Below are positions 57,924-64,000 of a DNA stretch of 64,000 nucleotides, one piece after another. The position numbers and the translations under genes are program-made. Every line of letters begins with the position of its first letter. The first letter of the stretch is position 1. The DNA comes from Pseudomonas mosselii (lineage in GTDB: Bacteria; Pseudomonadota; Gammaproteobacteria; Pseudomonadales; Pseudomonadaceae), in assembly GCF_019823065.1 (NCBI RefSeq), contig NZ_CP081966.1, positions 4,061,501-4,125,500 of the forward strand, read 5' to 3'. Below the pieces are notes generated by a model. That model made no database searches. It saw nothing but the letters and a program-made list of their open reading frames with translations, and was not told the DNA's origin.

Positions 57924-57942
57924 CGCCAGCCCTGCAACTGCC

Positions 57943-58350
57943 TCAACGGGAGAAGTCTGCCAGTAACGTCTTGACCGTCCCAGGCCCCATGGCACTCAAA
58001 ACCTGCGTGGCTGCCTCGCGCATCGGTTGCCAGTGGCCGCGCTGAAAGATCGACCGATCATGGCAAGGCAGGTCGCCGTCGCCCATCGACGCATAGAGCG
58101 CCCATACACGGTTCAATGGCGCCGCAATCGAATCAGGCAAGGCATTACCGACGACCTGAAGCGCGTCCTGTACATGACGCATCCTGGCGCTCCACACCTC
58201 GCAGGCCAGGCAACCCGGCAGCGCTTGCTCCTGCTGTGTTGCGGTCATGGCAACGAACTCCAGCGCCGGAATCAAACGCGCTATCGCGTCGACAGACTCA
58301 AGTTCGTCTGCGCCATACCACTGGCAAATCAGATCGACAAAATCAGGCAT
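57943..58350 (-). CDS. Hypothetical protein
   Basis: 135 residues, mostly helical, with several Cys and Trp (MPDFVDLICQWYGADELESV, QALPGCLACEVWSARMRHVQ). It is convergent with the previous gene; stops are 20 bases apart. The small acidic character and context with a possible immunity protein would fit a second immunity-like gene, but that is speculation. Confidence 0.5.
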   Translation of the reverse strand: MPDFVDLICQWYGADELESVDAIARLIPALEFVAMTATQQEQALPGCLACEVWSARMRHVQDALQVVGNALPDSIAAPLNRVWALYASMGDGDLPCHDRSIFQRGHWQPMREAATQVLSAMGPGTVKTLLADFSR

Positions 58351-58574
58351 CTCGCTGGCCTTTGAGGTTGAGGTGCATCAGCAGGAACACGGGTGTTCGG
58401 CATGGAACACCACCTTGCATGCGATGTACACCCATTGCCCAAGCCCTTTTCCAGTCACTACTTATAAAGCGCTCAGCAAGACAGCGAGAATCAGATTAAG
58501 CCCCTTCCTTGTAGTCCATTTCCCAAACATACTGCTGCCGCCTTTTTTCCGTTGCGACTGCTCTGATCGGGCTC

Positions 58575-58786
58575 TAGTCTCGGGCGAGTCGCTGGTGTTC
58601 AGCGACCGGCTTTGACAGGCCGCAACGGTATTAAGCATACGGCTAGCCCTCGATGGCGGCTGTACGTGCGGGCACGCTTGCGTGCGCCGGAACTTTGCTT
58701 ATTCCGCCGGTCTGTCAACCCACGTACAGCTGCCACCCTAATGTTTGACAGCAGACAGGTGGCAGCCCTTCGAAAGGAATAAGTAC
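58575..58786 (+). ncRNA. Structured leader, copy 2, before the DUF6124 gene
   Basis: TAGTCTCG (58575-58582); hairpin GTCGCTG/CAGCGAC (58588-58594 with 58600-58606); outer inverted repeat GGCGGCTGTACGTG (58655-58668) with CACGTACAGCTGCC (58721-58734), enclosing GCACGC/GCGTGC and CGGAA/TTCCG hairpins. GGTGGCAGC (58758-58766) can pair with GCTGCCACC (58729-58737), which would break the outer stem. AAAGGA of the next gene follows at once. An 8-bp CCGTTGCG/CGCAACGG pair (58549-58556 with 58621-58628) frames the first hairpin. The copy at 34425-34634 has the same order. Confidence 0.62.
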
Positions 58787-59032
58787 ATGCTCAAGATCGT
58801 CCCCGACCCACCCCACGACCACCACTCCCTCGAAGACACCCTCATCCAGGCCACCGAGTACGCCCTGTGTGCATTGACCGTGGCCCATCATGCCGTACAG
58901 CTCAAACCCAGATCGCCCGCCGCGATCCTGATGATGGCGTCGATGCATGAGATGGAAGCCCTACGCGTACTGCTGGAATCGGCATTGATCCAGGTACAGA
59001 TGCCGAACGCGCAGCCGCGTCCGTTGCACTAG
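58787..59032 (+). CDS. DUF6124-family small protein
   Basis: 81 residues from the ATG at 58787 with AAAGGA upstream. It begins MLKIVPDPPHDHHSLEDTLI; the rest is helical (QATEYALCALTVAHHAVQLK, ALRVLLESALIQVQMPNAQP). The family is widespread in Pseudomonas as small multicopy genes of unknown function. It follows the structured leader and precedes a DUF3077 gene 110 bases away with a REP arm between. Confidence 0.8.
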   Translation: MLKIVPDPPHDHHSLEDTLIQATEYALCALTVAHHAVQLKPRSPAAILMMASMHEMEALRVLLESALIQVQMPNAQPRPLH

Positions 59033-59076
59033 ACCCCAAGGCCTGTGGCACCTGAGCTGACGCCATCGCATCCCAC

Positions 59077-59105
59077 CGTGGGAGCGGGCTTGCCCCGCGA
59101 TAGCG
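59077..59105. repeat. Single REP arm
   Basis: CCGTGGGAGCGGGCTTGCCC followed by CGCGATAGC, between the DUF6124 and DUF3077 genes. Confidence 0.7.
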
Positions 59106-59142
59106 TCAGACCAGGCAGCGAAAACTTCAGGGAGATCCAATA

Positions 59143-59412
59143 ATGACCACAGACACCACCACACCCCACACCACCGTGGGCAAGACCAAGTTCTACCAAG
59201 GCGAAGGCCAGACCGATCCGCTGTTCTGCATCGAACCTGGGATCCCTTGCCAGCATGCGCGGGATCAGGCCTCGGAACTGATGGGCTGCGTGCGCGACCT
59301 GACCATCACCGGGATCATGGAGGAGAAACCGCAGATGCTCTGGGCGGCGTATTACCTGAGTGCATTGGCCAAGGCGCTGATGGATGATGCGGAGTTGGGG
59401 ATGAGCCGCTGA
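59143..59412 (+). CDS. DUF3077-family small protein
   Basis: 89 residues. Conserved pattern FYQGEGQTDPLFCIEPGIPC followed by helices (ARDQASELMGCVRDLTITGI, LWAAYYLSALAKALMDDAEL). It is a paralogue of the protein at 34084. Partnering of DUF6124 and DUF3077 at both loci suggests they work together. Confidence 0.82.
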   Translation: MTTDTTTPHTTVGKTKFYQGEGQTDPLFCIEPGIPCQHARDQASELMGCVRDLTITGIMEEKPQMLWAAYYLSALAKALMDDAELGMSR

Positions 59413-59460
59413 AAAATCAGCCCTTTCAAGGTATTGAGAATGGCGTTCGGCTTGAAACTG

Positions 59461-59550
59461 CCGGGGTCGCTTTGCGACCCTTTCGCGACACAAGGGCGCT
59501 CCTACAGGGGGAGCGGTCACCTGTAAGAGCGGCCTTGAACGCGAAAGGTT
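59461..59550. repeat. Degenerate REP pair
   Basis: CCTTTCGCGACACAAGGGCG and CGCTCCTACAGG, then AAGAGCGGCCTTGAACGCGA. Two REP arms, imperfect, between the DUF3077 gene and dusA. No gene in this gap. Confidence 0.65.
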
Positions 59551-59686
59551 GGAAAGCCGCAGAGGCTGATCGCCGATCAAACCGGACGAATCCCGTCATG
59601 CTTGGTAAACTGACCGTCATTCACTCTTTCCATCGCCAGCCAGCGCACCCCGCCGCCTGGCTTCGCTGAGTTCGTGTCCCAGACTT

Positions 59687-60694
<1,008 letters not shown>

Positions 60695-60752
60695 GGGAAC
60701 CTGGGGCGGGGTTGGCACTCGAAGGGTTAGCCTTATACCGCGGCCCTGGCGT

Positions 60753-60806
60753 TGGCCGGGGCCGCTTTGCAGCCCTTCGCGGGGCAAGCCCGCTCCTACA
60801 CAGGGG
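60753..60806. repeat. REP-like element
   Basis: GGGGCCGCTTTGCAGCCCTT followed by CGCGGGGCAAGCCCGCTCCT, between dusA and the transaldolase gene. Confidence 0.65.
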
Positions 60807-60908
60807 AGCGCGCTGCTTCCAAGGGTTTCCCGATACGCCTGCGACGGGCCTTGAGTGGCTGTCGGGGCTCGGGTAATGTCGAGTCATTGCACAGGACAGA
60901 GCACGCCC

Positions 60909-61829
60909 ATGACCTCCAAGCTGGAACAACTCAAGCAGTTCACCACCGTCGTCGCCGACACCGGCGACCTGGACGCCATCACCCGCCTCAAGCCGGTCGA
61001 CGCCACCACCAACCCATCGCTGCTGCTCAAGGCCGCGGCCATCCCGGGTTACGCCGACCTGCTCAAGCAGGTCAAGGCCGATGCCAAGGGCAATGTCGAC
61101 CTGGCCTGCGACAAGTTCGCCGTGTCGGTGGGCTCGGGCATTCTCAAGGTCATTCCGGGGCGCATTTCCACCGAGGTGGACGCGCGACTGTCGTTCGACG
61201 AGCCGGCGCTGCTGAAAAAGGCCCGTCAGCTGATCGAGCTGTATGAAGCGGCCGGCGTGCCGAAAGACCGCGTGCTGATCAAGCTGGCCTCCACCTGGGA
61301 AGGCATCCGCGCCGCCGAGAAGCTGGAGAAGGAAGGCATCCAGACCAACCTCACCCTGCTGTTCTCCTTCGCCCAGGCCCAGGCCTGCGCCGATGCCGGG
61401 GTGTTCCTGATCTCGCCGTTCGTGGGGCGCATCTACGACTGGTACAAGAAAAGCACCGGCAAGGAATACGTCGGCGCCGAGGATCCGGGCGTGCAGTCGG
61501 TCACCCGCATCTACGACTACTACAAGACCAACGGCTACAACACCGTGGTCATGGGCGCGAGCTTCCGCAACATCGGCCAGATCGAGCAACTGGCCGGCTG
61601 CGACCGCCTGACCATCAGCCCCGAGCTGCTGCAGCAGCTGTCGGACGACCAGGGCGAGCTGCCACGCCTGCTCAAGCCGGGTAATGCCGGCGAGGCCAAG
61701 CAACAGTTGAACGAAAGCCAGTTCCGCTGGGCGATGAACGAAGACGCCATGGCCACCGAGAAGCTGGCCGAAGGCATCCGCCAGTTCGCCCGCGACCAGG
61801 AGAAGCTGGAAGCCCTGATGGCTGGCTGA
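60909..61829 (+). CDS. tal: Transaldolase
   Basis: 306 residues from the ATG at 60909 ([20 protein letters not shown]). Pentose-phosphate enzyme moving a dihydroxyacetone unit. Signatures: [13 protein letters not shown] and the Schiff-base Lys in [15 protein letters not shown], plus [19 protein letters not shown]. It ends before a strong terminator. Confidence 0.95.
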   Translation: MTSKLEQLKQFTTVVADTGDLDAITRLKPVDATTNPSLLLKAAAIPGYADLLKQVKADAKGNVDLACDKFAVSVGSGILKVIPGRISTEVDARLSFDEPALLKKARQLIELYEAAGVPKDRVLIKLASTWEGIRAAEKLEKEGIQTNLTLLFSFAQAQACADAGVFLISPFVGRIYDWYKKSTGKEYVGAEDPGVQSVTRIYDYYKTNGYNTVVMGASFRNIGQIEQLAGCDRLTISPELLQQLSDDQGELPRLLKPGNAGEAKQQLNESQFRWAMNEDAMATEKLAEGIRQFARDQEKLEALMAG

Positions 61830-61858
61830 CAAAGCCTGATACATCTTCGGCTTGATCG

Positions 61859-61895
61859 ACGGGCGGTTAATGCAGAGCATTTCCCGCCCGTTTTT
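61859..61895 (+). terminator. Rho-independent terminator of the transaldolase gene
   Basis: ACGGGCGG (61859-61866) and CCGCCCGT (61884-61891) stem followed by TTTTC. Confidence 0.85.
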
Positions 61896-61954
61896 CGTTG
61901 GGGTGGCCATTCCCCGCGATAGGGCCATCAGCATCACACGAACCTGAGCCATCC

Positions 61955-63808
61955 ATGCCCGCCACCGCTTCGCTCCCCCTCGTCCTCGCCGGCCCCATCC
62001 TGCGCCGCCTGGAACCGCAACGCCTGGCCATCTGGCTGGTCGGCTCGCAACCACTACAACCCGAATTCCTGCTCGAGCAAACCGGCATCAACGCCACGAT
62101 GCACGCTGAGGTGATCCCGGTCGGACAGCACGCCTTCATCCACCTGCTGGACATCCGCTTCGACCACCCGCTGCCCTGCAATGTGGCGCTCGAATACGAC
62201 CTGCGCCTGGCCAACGGTCAGGGCATCGCCGACTGGGCCCCGTACCTGCTCTACTCCGGAGCCAGCCGCCCCTGCTTCGTACTGCGCGATCGTCTCGACC
62301 AGTTGCTCCACGGCTCCTGCCGCAAGCCCCACCATCCGGCCGCCGACGGCCTGCTGTGTGCCGACCGCCTACTTGCCGCCGATCCGCGCCCTGAAAAACG
62401 CCCCGCCGTGCTGCTGATGAGCGGTGACCAAGTCTATGCCGACGATGTCGCCGGCCCCATGCTGCGTGCCATCCACACGCTGATCGAGCGTCTGGGCCTG
62501 TTCGACGAAGCCCTCGATGGCGCCCTGGTCGACAGCGGCGCCGCGCTCTATCGCCATCCGGCCTGCTACTACCACCGCGCCGACCTGCTGCCGGCCCAGG
62601 AAGGCAACGAAACCCTGCGCGAACGCTTCTTCGGCGGCAAGCGCAAGCCGATCTTCTCGTCCAGCAACGCCGACAACCACCTGGTGACCTTCGCCGAGGT
62701 CATGGCCATGTACCTGCTGGTCTGGTCGCCGCTACCGTGGACGCTGGCGGGGTTGGAGATGCCGGAGGGCCTGACCGCGCAGCGCCAGGCTCGTTATCAG
62801 CGCGAGCTGCCACTGATCGAGGCCTTCCGTGACGGCCTCGGCCAGGTGGCGCGGGTGATGGCCCACCTGCCCTGCCTGATGATCTTCGACGACCACGACA
62901 TCACCGACGACTGGAACCTGTCGGCGCAATGGGAACAAACCGCCTACGGCCACCCGTTCTCGCGGCGCATCATCGGTAACGCTTTGCTCGGCTACCTGCT
63001 GTGCCAAGGCTGGGGCAACGATCCGGACGGTTGCGCGGCGCTGGTCGGGCAATGCCGGCAACTGAACGAGGCACGGGACGAGCTGATCGGCGAGCTGCTG
63101 CGCTTCCAGGGCTGGCAGTACGCGCTGCCCAGCAACCCGCCGCTGCTGGTGCTGGACACCCGCACCCGCCGCTGGCGCAGCGAAAGCAGCCTGGGCAAGC
63201 CCTCCGGCCTGCTCGACTGGGAGGCGCTGAGCGAGCTGCAGCAGGCGCTGCTCGACCACCCTTCGGCGATCATCGTGTCGCCGGCGCCGATCTTCGGGGT
63301 CAAGCTGATCGAGACCGTGCAGCGGGTGTTCAGCGCCCTGGGCTACCCGTTGCTGGTGGATGCGGAAAACTGGATGGCCCATCGCGGCGCGGCGCAGGTG
63401 ATCCTCAACATCTTCCGCCATTCGCGCACGCCGGGGCACTACGTGGTGCTGTCGGGCGACGTGCACTACTCGTTCGTCTATGAGGTGCTGATTCGCCACC
63501 GCCAACGCAGCCCGCACCTGTGGCAGGTGACCAGCAGCGGGATCAAGAACGAGTTTCCCCGGCGCCTGCTGGATGTGCTCGACCGGCTCAACCGCTGGCT
63601 GTACTCACCGCGCTCGCCGCTCAACTGGTTCACCAAGCGCCGGGAAATGCAAGTGGTGCCGCGCACGCCTAGCCGCAGCAAGGCCGGGGAGCGGTTGTGG
63701 AACAGCGCGGGGTTGGGGCAGGTGTTCTTCGATGGCCAGGGGCGGCCGGAGCGGGTGTATCAGTTGAATGCGGATGGTTCGCCGGCTACGGCGTTCATCC
63801 AGGACTGA
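61955..63808 (+). CDS. PhoD-like metallophosphatase/alkaline phosphatase D family
   Basis: 617 residues from the ATG at 61955. No signal peptide is visible, unlike secreted PhoD. Metal-site motifs: LLMSGDQVYADDVAG (Asp), MIFDDHDITDDWN (Asp-His), and VLSGDVHYSFVYEVL (Asp-His-His), which together match the PhoD-like family. A cytoplasmic location and an unknown phosphoester substrate are likely. Confidence 0.88.
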   Translation: MPATASLPLVLAGPILRRLEPQRLAIWLVGSQPLQPEFLLEQTGINATMHAEVIPVGQHAFIHLLDIRFDHPLPCNVALEYDLRLANGQGIADWAPYLLYSGASRPCFVLRDRLDQLLHGSCRKPHHPAADGLLCADRLLAADPRPEKRPAVLLMSGDQVYADDVAGPMLRAIHTLIERLGLFDEALDGALVDSGAALYRHPACYYHRADLLPAQEGNETLRERFFGGKRKPIFSSSNADNHLVTFAEVMAMYLLVWSPLPWTLAGLEMPEGLTAQRQARYQRELPLIEAFRDGLGQVARVMAHLPCLMIFDDHDITDDWNLSAQWEQTAYGHPFSRRIIGNALLGYLLCQGWGNDPDGCAALVGQCRQLNEARDELIGELLRFQGWQYALPSNPPLLVLDTRTRRWRSESSLGKPSGLLDWEALSELQQALLDHPSAIIVSPAPIFGVKLIETVQRVFSALGYPLLVDAENWMAHRGAAQVILNIFRHSRTPGHYVVLSGDVHYSFVYEVLIRHRQRSPHLWQVTSSGIKNEFPRRLLDVLDRLNRWLYSPRSPLNWFTKRREMQVVPRTPSRSKAGERLWNSAGLGQVFFDGQGRPERVYQLNADGSPATAFIQD

Positions 63809-63836
63809 CACCATCGAAACCTCCCGCGATGGTGTC
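63807..63836. terminator. Bidirectional hairpin between convergent genes
   Basis: GACACCATCG (63807-63816) and CGATGGTGTC (63827-63836), 10-bp perfect stem overlapping the PhoD stop codon, before a convergent gene. Confidence 0.65.
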
Positions 63837-63854
63837 GGCAGGTTCAGCGCAGGT

Positions 63855-64000
63855 TCAGGACCGCTCGAGCGCGCTCACCAGGTCATGAAAAGCTTCACGG
63901 TTGGAGTCGTTCAAGCCCATGAGGATCTTGTGCGCCTCCAGCACCTTGGAACGCACCACGCTCTCGTCCTGGTCCTGGGACGGCAGATCGGTCAGGCATT
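63855..64000 (-). CDS. C-terminal part of an unidentified protein (cut by window edge)
   Basis: The minus-strand frame ends at a TGA at 63855 and is open to the window edge; the visible 48 residues include CLTDLPSQDQDESVVRSKVL and EAFHDLVSALERS. The part is helical and acidic. I do not recognise it. It is convergent with the PhoD-like gene. Confidence 0.55.
   Translation of the reverse strand, partial: CLTDLPSQDQDESVVRSKVLEAHKILMGLNDSNREAFHDLVSALERS

Overview
The window is a high-GC gammaproteobacterial chromosome segment of the Pseudomonas putida type. The reasons are its gene order (folD, tRNA-Arg/His/Leu, aer-like receptor with GGDEF/EAL partner, fds formate dehydrogenase, yjf cluster, dusA, tal), the many REP/REPIN palindromes typical of that group, and the small DUF3077/DUF6124 genes. 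No strain is claimed.

Layout. (1) 1 to about 9.1 kb is the early end of a T7-like (Autographivirus-type) prophage read leftwards: single-subunit RNA polymerase, Rha/KilAC antirepressor, a repeat-rich control region, ssDNA-binding protein, endonuclease I, amidase, primase-helicase, and small proteins including a lipoprotein. It stops at the 3' end of tRNA-Leu(UAG). (2) 9.1-16.8 kb holds three tRNAs, folD and a module for citrulline uptake and conversion to proline (CtlX, ornithine cyclodeaminase, four-gene ABC transporter, Lrp regulator). (3) 16.8-20.1 kb encodes an aerotaxis-type receptor and a PAS-GGDEF-EAL protein in one operon. (4) 20.3-30.9 kb has a dicarboxylate transporter with two GntR regulators, small enzymes, a PACE efflux pump with a LysR regulator, an amino-acid chemoreceptor, RidA and a TauE transporter. 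(5) 31-37.8 kb is a patchwork containing heme oxygenase, a second chemoreceptor and several gene remnants: a frameshifted HTH antitoxin, a truncated Fic with intact YhfG, and a signal-peptide fragment. (6) 37.8-50.9 kb has an SbmA-like ABC transporter, the fdsGBAD formate dehydrogenase operon, the yjfIJKLMC envelope cluster (PspA, DUF350, DUF1190 and glutathionylspermidine-synthase homologues) and a zinc-finger/ribbon-helix-helix regulator. (7) 51.1-55.2 kb is an iron cell-surface-signalling unit (FecI-like sigma, FecR-like regulator, TonB receptor with STN domain) under a probable Fur box. (8) 55.3-59.4 kb is accessory DNA with unknown proteins, an APH(6)-like kinase, a possible immunity protein and a DUF6124/DUF3077 pair. 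(9) The right end is dusA, transaldolase and a PhoD-like phosphatase.

The most unusual signal is a structured leader found twice, 24 kb apart and on opposite strands (34425-34634 minus and 58575-58786 plus). Each copy sits in front of a gene that begins MLKIVPDPP and is followed by a DUF3077 gene. The copies share a hairpin with a compensatory base-pair change, a long outer inverted repeat, and a downstream arm that could compete for one strand of that repeat next to the ribosome binding site. In one copy the DUF6124 gene has shrunk to an 18-codon ORF. The second notable feature is the prophage control region, where three different short motifs repeat in a fixed order.
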